NCBI GenBank assembly: GCA_963792815.1
Contig: CAWBXR010000006.1
Coordinates: 310,001-374,000 of the forward strand
DNA from: JARRPM01 sp963792815
GTDB taxonomy: Bacteria > Pseudomonadota > Gammaproteobacteria > Pseudomonadales > Halieaceae
Reading direction: 5' to 3'
Length of the DNA: 64,000 bases
Positions 55,634 to 64,000 of this stretch are shown here, piece by piece. Within the stretch, counting starts at the first letter, position 1; every line of letters starts with the position of its first letter. The notes under the pieces were generated by a model. The model was not told where the DNA came from. It saw nothing but the letters and a program-made list of their open reading frames with translations, and did no database searches. The position numbers and the translations under genes were made by a program.

Positions 55634-56983
55634 TCAGGCGTCGATCAGGCTCAGCAGCTCCCGGGTTTTGGCCTGCATCAAGGCCTCGTCGCCGCGACTC
55701 TCCACATTCAGCCTTACCACCGGCTCGGTGTTCGACATACGCAGGTTGAAGCGCCACTCCCCCATCACCATGCTCAGGCCGTCCACATGCTCGATGGTCT
55801 GGGCCTGCTCGCGGTAGGTATCCTCCACCCGGGACAGCACCTCGGCGGGGTCTTCGATGGTGCGATTTATTTCACCGCTGCAGGGGTAGGCCGCCATGCG
55901 CTGGGACACCAGGGTGGACAGGGGCTGCCCGGCATCGCTGATAAGCGCGGTGACCAGCAGCCAGGGAATCATCCCGCTGTCGCAGTAGGCAAAGTCCCGG
56001 AAATAATGGTGCGCGCTCATCTCGCCGCCGTACACGGCGTTCTCCAGTCGCATACGCTCCTTGATAAAGGCGTGGCCGGTCTTGCTCTGCACCGCCTCGC
56101 CCCCCAGTGATTCCACGATATCAATCGTGTTCCAGACCAGCCGCGGGTCATGCACGACCCGCGCGGGGCCCTGGCGCTTGAGAAACGCCTCCGCCAGCAG
56201 GCCCACCACGTAGTAGCCCTCGATAAACTCGCCCTGCTCATCAAAGAAAAAACAGCGATCGAAATCGCCGTCCCAGCCCAGGCCGAGGTCAGCGCCGTGT
56301 TCCCGCACCGCCGCGATGGTAGCCAGGCGATTCTCCGGCACCAGCGGGTTGGGCACCCCGTTGGGGAAATTACCATCGGGCTCGTGATGCAGCTTGATAA
56401 ACTCAAAGGGCAGGTGAGGCTCCAGCAGGTCAACCACCCTGCCGGCACCACCATTGCCCGCATCGACCACAATCTTCAGGGGTTTGAGCGCGGCGATATC
56501 GACATAGGACAGCAGGTGATTGACATAGGCCTCCGAGGTGTCGAGGGCGTGCAGTTGCCCGGGCAGCTCCGCCGCCACGAACTCGTCTTTTTCAGCCATC
56601 GCCTGGATATCAAACAGGCCCGTATCGCCGGAAATCGGCTTGGATTCCTCCCGCACAAACTTCATGCCGTTGTAGTCCTTGGGGTTGTGACTGGCGGTCA
56701 CCGCAATGCCGCCATCCATGCCGGCGTGGGAGGTGGCGAAATAGATTTCCTCGGTGCCGCACAGGCCGATGTCGTAGACGTCGACCCCCTGCTCCAGCAA
56801 GCCCTTCACCAGCGCGCCCTTGATCGCCTCACTGGTCAGCCGTATATCATGCCCCACCACCACCTGGCGCGGTTTGACCACCTCGGCAAAGGCGCGACCG
56901 ATGCGGCGCGCGATCTCCTCGTTCAACTGGTCGGGTACGCGGCCCCGGACGTCATAGGCCTTGAAACAGGTGATCTTGTTCAC
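55634..56983 (-). CDS. manB: Phosphomannomutase (ManB/CpsG type)
   Basis: The 449-residue protein begins MNKITCFKAYDVRGRVPDQL and carries the phosphoserine loop TASHNPKDYNGMK, the metal loop GWDGDFDRCF and the sugar loop GEMSAHHYF. The start and overall text resemble E. coli CpsG/ManB more than AlgC. It makes mannose-1-P (and possibly glucose-1-P). It follows galU on the minus strand, 12 bases downstream. Confidence 0.93.
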   Translation of the reverse strand: MNKITCFKAYDVRGRVPDQLNEEIARRIGRAFAEVVKPRQVVVGHDIRLTSEAIKGALVKGLLEQGVDVYDIGLCGTEEIYFATSHAGMDGGIAVTASHNPKDYNGMKFVREESKPISGDTGLFDIQAMAEKDEFVAAELPGQLHALDTSEAYVNHLLSYVDIAALKPLKIVVDAGNGGAGRVVDLLEPHLPFEFIKLHHEPDGNFPNGVPNPLVPENRLATIAAVREHGADLGLGWDGDFDRCFFFDEQGEFIEGYYVVGLLAEAFLKRQGPARVVHDPRLVWNTIDIVESLGGEAVQSKTGHAFIKERMRLENAVYGGEMSAHHYFRDFAYCDSGMIPWLLVTALISDAGQPLSTLVSQRMAAYPCSGEINRTIEDPAEVLSRVEDTYREQAQTIEHVDGLSMVMGEWRFNLRMSNTEPVVRLNVESRGDEALMQAKTRELLSLIDA

Positions 56984-56995
56984 GGGCGGGCTTCC

Positions 56996-57826
56996 TCAGG
57001 GTTTGGCGTAGTAGTGTTCGTAAACATAATTGGTGGCCTCGACGAAGCCCGGCACGCTGCCGCAATCGAAGCGGCGCCCCTTGAACTTGTAGGCCATGAC
57101 GCAGCCCCGGCGCGCCTGTATCTGCAGGGCGTCGGTCAACTGGATTTCGCCGTTGGCGCCGGGGGGAGTCTCGCGAATAATGTCGAAAATGTCCGGTGTC
57201 AGGATATAGCGGCCGATAATGGCCAGGTTGGACGGCGCGTCCTTGGGGTCGGGCTTTTCCACCATCTCATCCACCCGGTATATACCGTCCCGCAGGCTCT
57301 CCCCCGCGATCACCCCGTAGCTGCTCACGTCTTCGTGGGGGACTTCCTGGATCGCCACTATCGAGCAGCGAAACTGCTTGTACAGCTCCGCCATCTGCGC
57401 CAGTACGCCCGGGCCGTCATTCAGGCACAGGTCGTCGGACAGCAGCACCCCGAAGGGCTCATTGCCAATCAGCGACTGGCCCGTCAGGATCGCGTGGCCC
57501 AGCCCCTTCATCTCGCGCTGGCGCACCATGGTAAAGACGCCCTTGTCCAGCACGTTGCGAATACTTTCGAGATAGGCCTCCTTGCCACTGCCGGAGATCT
57601 GGTGCTCGAGTTCGAAGCTGATGTCGAAGTGATCGGCGATAGCCCGCTTGCCGCGACCGGTGACCATGGCGCAGGTGGTCATTCCCGCGGCAATGGCCTC
57701 CTCCACGCCGTACTGGACCAGGGGCTTGTTGACTATCGGCAGCATTTCCTTGGGCATACTCTTGGTCGCCGGCAGGAAGCGCGTGCCGTAACCGGCAACA
57801 GGGAACAGGCATTTGGTGATACTCAT
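56996..57826 (-). CDS. galU: UTP--glucose-1-phosphate uridylyltransferase
   Basis: The 276-residue protein has the GalU nucleotidyltransferase start LFPVAGYGTRFLPATKSMPKEM, QREMKGLGHAI and VEKPDPKDAPSNLAIIGRY. It makes UDP-glucose for polysaccharide and lipid glycosylation. It lies between manC and manB on the same strand, 27 bases after manC. Confidence 0.96.
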   Translation of the reverse strand: MSITKCLFPVAGYGTRFLPATKSMPKEMLPIVNKPLVQYGVEEAIAAGMTTCAMVTGRGKRAIADHFDISFELEHQISGSGKEAYLESIRNVLDKGVFTMVRQREMKGLGHAILTGQSLIGNEPFGVLLSDDLCLNDGPGVLAQMAELYKQFRCSIVAIQEVPHEDVSSYGVIAGESLRDGIYRVDEMVEKPDPKDAPSNLAIIGRYILTPDIFDIIRETPPGANGEIQLTDALQIQARRGCVMAYKFKGRRFDCGSVPGFVEATNYVYEHYYAKP

Positions 57827-57853
57827 AAAACCTCCGTGTAGGTGGGAGCCGGA

Positions 57854-59263
57854 CTACTTGCTGCGCCCGTACACATCCTCGTAGCGCACGATATCATCCT
57901 CGCCCAGGTAGGCGCCGGATTGTACCTCAATCAGTTCCAGGGGAATGCGCCCGGGGTTCGACAGGCGGTGCTTGTGCCCGAGCGGGATATAAGTGGACTC
58001 GTCCTCGGCCAGCATGAACACGCGATCCTCGCAGGTAACCTCCGCGGTCCCGTGCACGACAACCCAGTGTTCGGCCCGATGGTGATGCATCTGCAACGAC
58101 AGGGTCTGTCCCGGGTTGACGATAATGCGCTTCACCTGGAAGCGCTCTGACGTCACCAGGGACTCGTAGGAGCCCCAGGGCCGGTATACGCGCCTGTGCA
58201 GGGACACCTCCGGGCGCCGCAGCTCTTTCAGCCGGCTGACGATACGCTTGACGTCCTGCACATTGGCGCGGTCTGACACCAGCACGGCATCCGCGGTTTC
58301 GATAACCACCAGGTCCGCGACACCGATGCCCGCGACGAGCCGGGACTCGCTGCGAAAATAGCTGCCGGTGCAATTGTCGAGCATGACATCGCCCTTGCAG
58401 ACATTGCCGTCGCTATCGCGCGACGCCACATCCCACAGTGCGGACCAGGCGCCGACATCACTCCAGCCACAGTCCAGGGAAACAACGCCACCGGCGCCGG
58501 TTCGTTCCATGACCGCGTAGTCGATGCTGTCACTGGGGCAGGCGAGAAATTTATCAGTGGCCGGGCGTACAAAATCCATATCGACGGTGGCATCCGCCAT
58601 CGCCGCGCGGCAGCAGCTGAGCATACCCGGCGCGTGCTCCGCCAGTTCATCGAGATAGGTAGCTGCGCGCAGCAGGAACATCCCGCTGTTCCACAGGTAA
58701 TTGCCGCTGTCGAGGTAAGCCTGGGCGGTGGCGACATCCGGTTTTTCGACAAAGCGCTCCAGGTCGTAAAGGCCCGGGTCCAGTTCGGCACCGCATTTGA
58801 TGTAGCCGTATCCGGTTTCAGGGCTCGTCGGCACCACGCCGAAGGTCATCAGGCGCCCCTTTTCCGCCAGCGGTACGGCCCTGCCGACAGCGTCTGCAAA
58901 GGCGTCGACATCGCGGATCACGTGGTCTGCAGGCAACACCAGCAGCAGCGCTTCCGGGTCGCTTTCCAGGGCCTGTATCGCCGCCAGTGCAACCGCGGGG
59001 GCGGTGTTTCGCCCCTCGGGCTCAAGGATCAGGGCGCTGGCCCTGATATCCACCTGCCGCAATTGCTCGGCGACCATGAAACGGTGTTCTTCATTACAGA
59101 CCACCAGCGGCGCAGTCTCCTCCATTCCGGAGGTGCGCCGCAGGGTCTCCTGCAACATCGACAACTCGCCGGCCAGCGGCAGGAACTGCTTGGGGAAGGT
59201 CTCTCGCGAAACCGGCCAGAGCCGGCTTCCGACACCACCGGAAAGAAGAACGGGTGTTAACAT
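57854..59263 (-). CDS. manC: Mannose-1-phosphate guanylyltransferase/mannose-6-phosphate isomerase
   Basis: The 469-residue bifunctional protein has the GDP-mannose pyrophosphorylase signature LSGGVGSRLWPVSRETFPKQ, FVEKPD and a C-terminal cupin PMI domain (RPWGSYESL, QMHHHRAEHWVVVHGTAEV). With manB and galU it supplies GDP-mannose and UDP-glucose, pointing to exopolysaccharide or LPS synthesis. AGGAAA precedes the ATG. Confidence 0.96.
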   Translation of the reverse strand: MLTPVLLSGGVGSRLWPVSRETFPKQFLPLAGELSMLQETLRRTSGMEETAPLVVCNEEHRFMVAEQLRQVDIRASALILEPEGRNTAPAVALAAIQALESDPEALLLVLPADHVIRDVDAFADAVGRAVPLAEKGRLMTFGVVPTSPETGYGYIKCGAELDPGLYDLERFVEKPDVATAQAYLDSGNYLWNSGMFLLRAATYLDELAEHAPGMLSCCRAAMADATVDMDFVRPATDKFLACPSDSIDYAVMERTGAGGVVSLDCGWSDVGAWSALWDVASRDSDGNVCKGDVMLDNCTGSYFRSESRLVAGIGVADLVVIETADAVLVSDRANVQDVKRIVSRLKELRRPEVSLHRRVYRPWGSYESLVTSERFQVKRIIVNPGQTLSLQMHHHRAEHWVVVHGTAEVTCEDRVFMLAEDESTYIPLGHKHRLSNPGRIPLELIEVQSGAYLGEDDIVRYEDVYGRSK

Positions 59264-59566
59264 ATTTTTCCTGTATTAACGCCAGGGATGACGGGTGAGA
59301 ACATTATTCTGGGCGCGCGTCAGTACCACACCATGTCAGGCTTATGGTAGCGGATGGCCCTATCCTTTGCTACCGGCGCGAGTGCGAGGATGTGCGCGGG
59401 TTAACAGTCCACGACCAAAGGGGCGCTTACACCTAATTGCGCTGGACTTGTCAGCCTCAACAATTAAAATGGACGGGCTCTCCGGAGCGCCGCCCTGACT
59501 CCAGCGATGAGCCTGTCGCCTGCGAGGATCCGGAGGCGCACTTTTCAAGCCGACACTGGATAATCT
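59264..59566. other. Divergent intergenic region between manC and fabA
   Basis: No coding frame or RNA is convincing in these 303 bases. It must hold the promoters of both flanking units, but I could not place a good -35/-10 pair. The stretch CAACAATTAAAATGG near 59458 is the only AT-rich part. Confidence 0.4.
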
Positions 59567-60082
59567 ATGACTGCAAAAAGTGCCTATAGCAAGGACGATC
59601 TGATCACCTGCGGTAACGGTGAACTATTCGGCCCCGGCAACGCACAATTGCCCACCGACAACATGCTGATGCTCGATCGCATTACCCACATCAGTTCCGA
59701 GGGGGGCCAGTACGGCAAGGGAGAAATAATCGCTGAGCTGGATATTCACCCCGATCTCTGGTTTTTCCAGTGTCACTTTCCCGGCGATCCCGTCATGCCC
59801 GGCTGTCTCGGCCTGGATGCCCTGTGGCAGCTGGTGGGATTTTTCCTGGGATGGCGCGGCAACCCCGGTCGGGGGCGCGCCCTGGGCTGTGGCGAAGTCA
59901 AATTCAGCGGCCAGGTTCTCCCATCTGCAAGCAAAGTGGTCTATAACATCAACGTGAGGCGAGTCATCGAGCGCAAACTGGTGATGGGTATTGCCGATGG
60001 CAGCGTCTCGGTGGACGGTCGCGAAATATATGCGGCGTCCGACCTGCGAGTAGGGCTGTTCCAATCGACGGAGTCTTTTTAA
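59567..60082 (+). CDS. fabA: 3-hydroxydecanoyl-ACP dehydratase/isomerase
   Basis: The 171-residue protein has the FabA active site in FFQCHFPGDPVMPGCLGLDA (His70, Asp84). It dehydrates 3-hydroxydecanoyl-ACP and isomerises trans-2 to cis-3-decenoyl-ACP, the branch point for unsaturated fatty acids. Four bases separate it from fabB, the classical proteobacterial pair. Confidence 0.98.
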   Translation: MTAKSAYSKDDLITCGNGELFGPGNAQLPTDNMLMLDRITHISSEGGQYGKGEIIAELDIHPDLWFFQCHFPGDPVMPGCLGLDALWQLVGFFLGWRGNPGRGRALGCGEVKFSGQVLPSASKVVYNINVRRVIERKLVMGIADGSVSVDGREIYAASDLRVGLFQSTESF

Positions 60083-60086
60083 TTCC

Positions 60087-61313
60087 ATGGCCAGAAGAGT
60101 AGTCATTACCGGACTCGGCATCGTTTCCTGCCTCGGCAACGACGCGGCGTCAGTATGCCAGTCATTGTATGAGGGCCGCTCCGGCATCAGCACCCGGCAG
60201 GAGCAGATCGACATGGGTATGCGCTCACATGTGGCGGGCGCACCCCAGATCGATATCCCGGCCCTGGTGGATCGCAAGCAACTGCGCTTCATGGGTGATG
60301 CTGCCGCCTACGCCTATATCGCCATGCAGCAGGCTATCGAGGATTCCCGTCTCAAGGACGCCGATATTTCAAATGTACGCACCGGCATCATCGCCGGCTC
60401 CGGTGGCGCCTCGGCGGCGATGCAGGTGGAGGCCGCAGATACCCTGCGCGAGCGCGGCATGCGCCGGGTAGGCCCCTACCGGGTTACCCAGACCATGGGC
60501 AGTACGGTATCCGCCTGCCTGGCGACCCCCTTCAAAATCAAGGGCGTGAATTACTCCATATCATCGGCCTGCTCCACCAGCGCGCACTGTATCGGCAATG
60601 CCATGGAGCAGATTCAGCTCGGCAAGCAGGATATCGTCTTCGCCGGCGGCGGCGAGGAATTGCACTGGGCCCTGAGCTGCCTGTTCGACGCAATGGGTGC
60701 ACTGTCAACCAAGTACAACGACACCCCTGAGCGCGCCTCGCGGGCTTACGACGCCAACCGGGACGGCTTCGTCATCGCCGGTGGCGGCGGCATGCTGGTG
60801 GTTGAGGAACTGGAGCACGCACTCAAGCGCGGTGCGAAAATATACGCGGAACTGGTGGGCTACGGCGCCACGTCCGACGGCTACGACATGGTCGCTCCCT
60901 CGGGCGAGGGCGCGGTGCGCTGCATGCAGCAGGCACTCGCCACGGTGACCGGCCCGGTGGACTACATCAACGCCCACGGCACCAGCACCCCCGCGGGTGA
61001 TATCCAGGAGCTCAAGGCGGTCCGCACAGCTTATCAGGACAGGGACCACATCCCGGTGGTCGGGTCCACCAAATCCCTGTCGGGTCACTCCCTTGGGGCG
61101 GCCGGCGTCCAGGAGGCCATCTATTCGCTGCTGATGCAGCAGAAGGGTTTCATAGCGGCTTCCGCGAATATTGAAACCCTCGATCCGGAAGCCGAGGGCC
61201 TGCCCATCGCAGTGCGGCGCCACGACAATGTCGACCTGCAGCGGGTGATGTCCAACAGCTTCGGCTTTGGCGGCACCAATGCCTCCCTGGTGTTCCAGAA
61301 GTACGCCGACTAG
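60087..61313 (+). CDS. fabB: 3-oxoacyl-ACP synthase I (beta-ketoacyl synthase)
   Basis: The 408-residue KAS enzyme has the catalytic Cys162 in SISSACSTSAHCIG, the first His in NAHGTSTPAGD, KSLSGHSLGAAG with the second His and Lys, and the Gly-rich end SFGFGGTNASLVF. With FabA it elongates cis-unsaturated acyl chains. Confidence 0.98.
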   Translation: MARRVVITGLGIVSCLGNDAASVCQSLYEGRSGISTRQEQIDMGMRSHVAGAPQIDIPALVDRKQLRFMGDAAAYAYIAMQQAIEDSRLKDADISNVRTGIIAGSGGASAAMQVEAADTLRERGMRRVGPYRVTQTMGSTVSACLATPFKIKGVNYSISSACSTSAHCIGNAMEQIQLGKQDIVFAGGGEELHWALSCLFDAMGALSTKYNDTPERASRAYDANRDGFVIAGGGGMLVVEELEHALKRGAKIYAELVGYGATSDGYDMVAPSGEGAVRCMQQALATVTGPVDYINAHGTSTPAGDIQELKAVRTAYQDRDHIPVVGSTKSLSGHSLGAAGVQEAIYSLLMQQKGFIAASANIETLDPEAEGLPIAVRRHDNVDLQRVMSNSFGFGGTNASLVFQKYAD

Positions 61314-61316
61314 CCC

Positions 61317-62522
61317 TCACGCCAGGGCATCGAGCAGCAGCACCTCCACCGCATCGCCCCGGGCGACTGTCGCACCGGGCGGTATCACCGCCAGGGCGTT
61401 GCTGTGGCTCACCGAACTCAATACCCCTGAACTCTGGTTGTCATACCTGTGCGCCTGCAGGCCCGTGCCGGCATTGGCCAGGGTCACGCGCAGGTACTCC
61501 TGGCGCCCCCCGGGCCTGGCAACCGTGAACATGGCACTGGCGTGGAGCCTGGCGGGGGCCGGTTCGCTCACGCCCTGCAGTTTCAGCAGGAAGGGACGCG
61601 CGATCAGGCAAAAAGTGACAAAGACCGAGGTGGGATTACCCGGCAAGCCAATAAAGGGCGTGTCATCAACCCGGCCAAAAGCCAGGGGTTTGCCGGGCTT
61701 GATCGCGAGTTTCCACATATCCAGCTGACCGAGGCTCTCCACCTGGGCCTTGACGTGATCCTCCTCTCCCACCGAGACACCACCGGAGGTGATGACGCAG
61801 TCGGCGATCGCGGCGGCCTCCTTCAGCGCCCGGGCAGTCGCGTCCGCGTCGTCGGGCACGATGCCACCATCGATGAAGGTCATACCCAGGGAGCGCACCA
61901 GGCCCGCCAGGGTGTAGCGATTGGAGTTGTAAAGCTGGCCGCGCTGCAGCCCGGCACTGCCCGGCTCCACCAGTTCATTCCCCGTGGACAGCACCGCCAC
62001 CCGCAGCGGCCGGTATACCTGGACGCCGGAGCGCCCGACGGACGCGAGCAGGCCCAGGTCCTGGGGTCGCAGCACCCTGCCCCGGGCCAGTACGGTGGAA
62101 CCCGCGGCTATATCCTGGCCGCGAGGGCGAATATTCTGGCCGGGCGTGACCGGGCCCGAAACCAGCAGAACACCGTCCCGCACCTCGCAGTTTTCCTGCA
62201 TTACCACCGCGTCTGCCCCCGGCGGAATCGCCGCGCCGGTGAATATCCTGGCAGCCGTGCCGGGAGCCAACGGGACGGCCTCGCCACTACCTGCGGCTAT
62301 ACGCTGGCTGACCCGCAAGGGCGCGCCCGCTTGCGCCGCCCGCAGGGCGTAACCGTCCATCGCGCTATTGTCGTCCCCGGGCACCGCGATTGAGGCGACC
62401 ACATCTTCGGCCAGAACCGCCCCCAGGGCATCGATCAGGGGGACCTCTACCCGTGCCTGGCCAGGACCGGCATGCGCCAGTACCCGCGCCAGGGCGTCCG
62501 CTACCGGCAACAGTTGGGTCAA
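61317..62522 (-). CDS. moeA: Molybdopterin molybdotransferase MoeA
   Basis: No ATG fits; a TTG at 62522 overlaps the moaB stop as TTGA and gives 401 residues, the usual MoeA length. Landmarks are PGDDNSAMDGYAL, IFTGAAIPPGADAVVMQE, LSTGNELVEPG, TSGGVSVGEEDHVK and GLPGNPTSVFV. It inserts molybdate into adenylylated molybdopterin. It is convergent with fabB and translationally coupled to moaB. Confidence 0.95.
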   Translation of the reverse strand: MTQLLPVADALARVLAHAGPGQARVEVPLIDALGAVLAEDVVASIAVPGDDNSAMDGYALRAAQAGAPLRVSQRIAAGSGEAVPLAPGTAARIFTGAAIPPGADAVVMQENCEVRDGVLLVSGPVTPGQNIRPRGQDIAAGSTVLARGRVLRPQDLGLLASVGRSGVQVYRPLRVAVLSTGNELVEPGSAGLQRGQLYNSNRYTLAGLVRSLGMTFIDGGIVPDDADATARALKEAAAIADCVITSGGVSVGEEDHVKAQVESLGQLDMWKLAIKPGKPLAFGRVDDTPFIGLPGNPTSVFVTFCLIARPFLLKLQGVSEPAPARLHASAMFTVARPGGRQEYLRVTLANAGTGLQAHRYDNQSSGVLSSVSHSNALAVIPPGATVARGDAVEVLLLDALA

Positions 62523-63043
62523 GTCTCCCGTACCTTCAGCACGCCTACAAAATTGCAGGGCCTGTGGCTGCTGTCCAGCTGTTCGCGAATCAGTCCCTGC
62601 CAGGCGGTCCGGCAAGCCCCGGTAGAGCCCGGCATACAGAAAATCACCGTATCATTGGCAAAGCCGGCCACCGCCCGGGACTGGATGGTGGAGGAGCCGA
62701 TCTCGGCGTGGGACAGGGCCCTGAACACCTCGCCAAAGCCATCGATATCCTTGTCGAACAGGGGCCGCACCGCCTCGGGGGTTGAATCCCGCCCGGAAAA
62801 CCCGGTGCCACCCGTGACCAGCACCGCATCCACGCCCGCGTCAGCTATCCAGCTGGAGAGCACCGCCCTGATCTGGTAGATATCATCGACGACGATGCTC
62901 CTGGCTGCCAGCCGGTGGCCCTCCGCGGCGAGCGCACCCGCCAGGTAATCGCCCGAGGTGTCGGTCTCCCGGGTGCGGGTATCGGAAACTGTAAGTACCG
63001 CTACCGCGAGTGGCCTCGGGTGTTCATCGGTGGCTTTTGTCAT
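62519..63043 (-). CDS. moaB: Molybdenum cofactor biosynthesis protein B
   Basis: The 174-residue MogA/MoaB-fold protein has TVSDTRTRETDTSG, LVTGGTGFSGRDSTPEAV and FCMPGSTGACRTAW. It adenylylates molybdopterin or acts as a scaffold before MoeA. It overlaps moeA by four bases. Confidence 0.95.
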   Translation of the reverse strand: MTKATDEHPRPLAVAVLTVSDTRTRETDTSGDYLAGALAAEGHRLAARSIVVDDIYQIRAVLSSWIADAGVDAVLVTGGTGFSGRDSTPEAVRPLFDKDIDGFGEVFRALSHAEIGSSTIQSRAVAGFANDTVIFCMPGSTGACRTAWQGLIREQLDSSHRPCNFVGVLKVRET

Positions 63044-63052
63044 GGTATTACC

Positions 63053-63928
63053 TCATACCTTGCTACGCTGGAGTTCGAAGTACTGTTTCACTACGCGCGG
63101 GACGGCGCTGCGCCAGGGCGCCTGCTTGATGGCAAACGTATTGCGAATCTTGCTGCAGTTCAGGGAGCGGTTGAGCGGCAACAGGCCCTCCGGTTGGCGC
63201 TGCAGTTGCACGGCCGTGGGACTGAACTCGGAGAACTGGGACGCGGAAGCCAGCAGGGCCTCGGCGAATTCGTAAAAAGTCGCCGTGTCGGAGCTGCAGT
63301 AGTGGTAGATGCCACTGGCCTGGAGGCCGGTACTGAGCTGGTCCAGCAGGGCTGAAATCACCCGGGCGCCATCCTCCGCAGCGACCGGGCAGCCGCGCAG
63401 GTTGTTGTCCATCACCAGGCTGCCGCCGCGCGATCCCAGCTCCCCCAGCATCTGGGTAATCAGGTTGGTGCCCTCAAAGGAAAAGACCGGCCCGAGGCGC
63501 AGGATAAGATGGCGCTCACAGCTGTCCCGCACCAGCTGCTCGGCGTCGGCCAGCATGGTACCGAACTCGGTTTCGTTGTCGGGAAAATCTTCCTCGGTGT
63601 AGGGCCGATCCAGCTGGCCGGAGAAGACCCTCGAGGTTGAGGTGTAGAGATAGGTCATACCGCTGCGCTGGCAGGCTTTGGCCACCCAGTGGCAGCGCTT
63701 GAGGTCCAGCTCCTGCAGCTGGTCAACCCCGTCGGCGGCGGCCGAGACGCGCAGATCCACCAAAATCTCGCACTTGGCGCGCACTACCGCCTTCTTCGCC
63801 TGGCGCTCGCTCTTCCAGCGGCAGGCCGCCCGGGTAATGGATGTGCACTGGTGGCGACCCAGATAGTGCAGTTGCTCTAACAGAGCGTGCCCCAGGGGAG
63901 TATCCGATCCAAGGATGAGTACACGCAC
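63053..63928 (-). CDS. RmlD-like NAD(P)-dependent sugar-nucleotide-binding protein
   Basis: The 291-residue protein begins with a Rossmann motif MRVLILGSDTPLGHALLEQL and shows YTSTSRVFSGQLDRPYTEED, like dTDP-4-dehydrorhamnose reductases. Where those have the catalytic YxxxK it has FGTMLADAEQLV, lacking both Tyr and Lys, so it may not be a classical reductase. It ends 10 bases before moaB begins. Known neighbours in related bacteria suggest a single-gene unit between ssb and moaB. Confidence 0.8.
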   Translation of the reverse strand: MRVLILGSDTPLGHALLEQLHYLGRHQCTSITRAACRWKSERQAKKAVVRAKCEILVDLRVSAAADGVDQLQELDLKRCHWVAKACQRSGMTYLYTSTSRVFSGQLDRPYTEEDFPDNETEFGTMLADAEQLVRDSCERHLILRLGPVFSFEGTNLITQMLGELGSRGGSLVMDNNLRGCPVAAEDGARVISALLDQLSTGLQASGIYHYCSSDTATFYEFAEALLASASQFSEFSPTAVQLQRQPEGLLPLNRSLNCSKIRNTFAIKQAPWRSAVPRVVKQYFELQRSKV

Positions 63929-63980
63929 GGCTCTAGGCCACTGTTCCCGAAGCGTTCACCCGGCGTTCAACAAGGTCCCA

Positions 63981-64000
63981 TCAGAACGGTATATCGTCGT
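63981..64000 (-). CDS. ssb: Single-stranded DNA-binding protein, C-terminal tail only (partial)
   Basis: The minus strand at the very end of the window reads DDIPF followed by TGA, the conserved acidic SSB tail that binds partner proteins. Only these codons are inside the window; the rest lies to the right. The identification rests on six codons, but the motif is highly characteristic. Confidence 0.7.

Overview
This is a GC-rich chromosomal stretch of a marine-type gammaproteobacterium. The gene set (FabA-FabB, Obg-L27-L21, IspB, MoaB-MoeA, SSB, wax-ester synthase, phytanoyl-CoA dioxygenase) and protein flavour fit the Halieaceae (OM60/NOR5) or a close relative. That placement is an inference from family resemblance, not from a marker search. 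I see no rRNA, tRNA, CRISPR array, transposase or phage gene.

Layout. 0-5 kb: LexA box at the left edge, a DUF885 peptidase-like gene and a lysine-catabolic pair (ALDH7-type dehydrogenase plus saccharopine-dehydrogenase-like protein). 5-18 kb: membrane and envelope functions, namely two CaCA antiporters, an AI-2E permease, a DevBCA-type exporter whose ATPase is fused to a TerB-like domain, a divergent glycosyltransferase-like/exported-hydratase-like pair, a repeat-rich lipoprotein, MscL with a zinc ribbon, and a retropepsin-like/AstE-like pair. 18-27 kb: formate-THF ligase, PhyH dioxygenase, NagA, WS/DGAT acyltransferase, two overlapping ABC1 kinases, a GST.

27-38.6 kb is the most distinctive region: NnrS, a UbiA/MenA-type prenyltransferase, then five genes encoding an electron route from inner membrane to cell surface: a NapC-type tetraheme anchor, a multiheme cytochrome fused to an ethylbenzene-dehydrogenase-type heme domain, an MtrA/DmsE decaheme, an MtrB/PioB barrel and an MtrC/OmcA decaheme lipoprotein. 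A strong terminator follows, then ferrochelatase and a periplasmic rhodanese. Together these look like a self-contained extracellular electron transfer module flanked by quinone- and heme-related genes.

38.6-50 kb: SDR, acyl-CoA dehydrogenase, two small unrecognised genes (one Cys-rich), DUF6482-like, a DUF3300-DUF2950 pair, alanine dehydrogenase, an ICMT-like methyltransferase, a ZIP transporter, an aldehyde dehydrogenase. 49-64 kb: conserved core, proB-obg-rpmA-rplU facing ispB, pgi, manB-galU-manC for nucleotide sugars, fabA-fabB, moaB-moeA, an RmlD-like protein and the C-terminal tail of ssb at the right edge.

Two cautions and one puzzle. Eleven genes carry twelve frame breaks, ten of them consistent with one extra base, often in a GGG or CCC run and including ferrochelatase; I read these as sequence errors, not gene decay, and annotate each gene as one span. 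The 0.5 kb gap between obg and rpmA holds two oppositely oriented copies of a repeat with a conserved 33-nt core inside long hairpins whose arms differ between copies; I do not recognise it.
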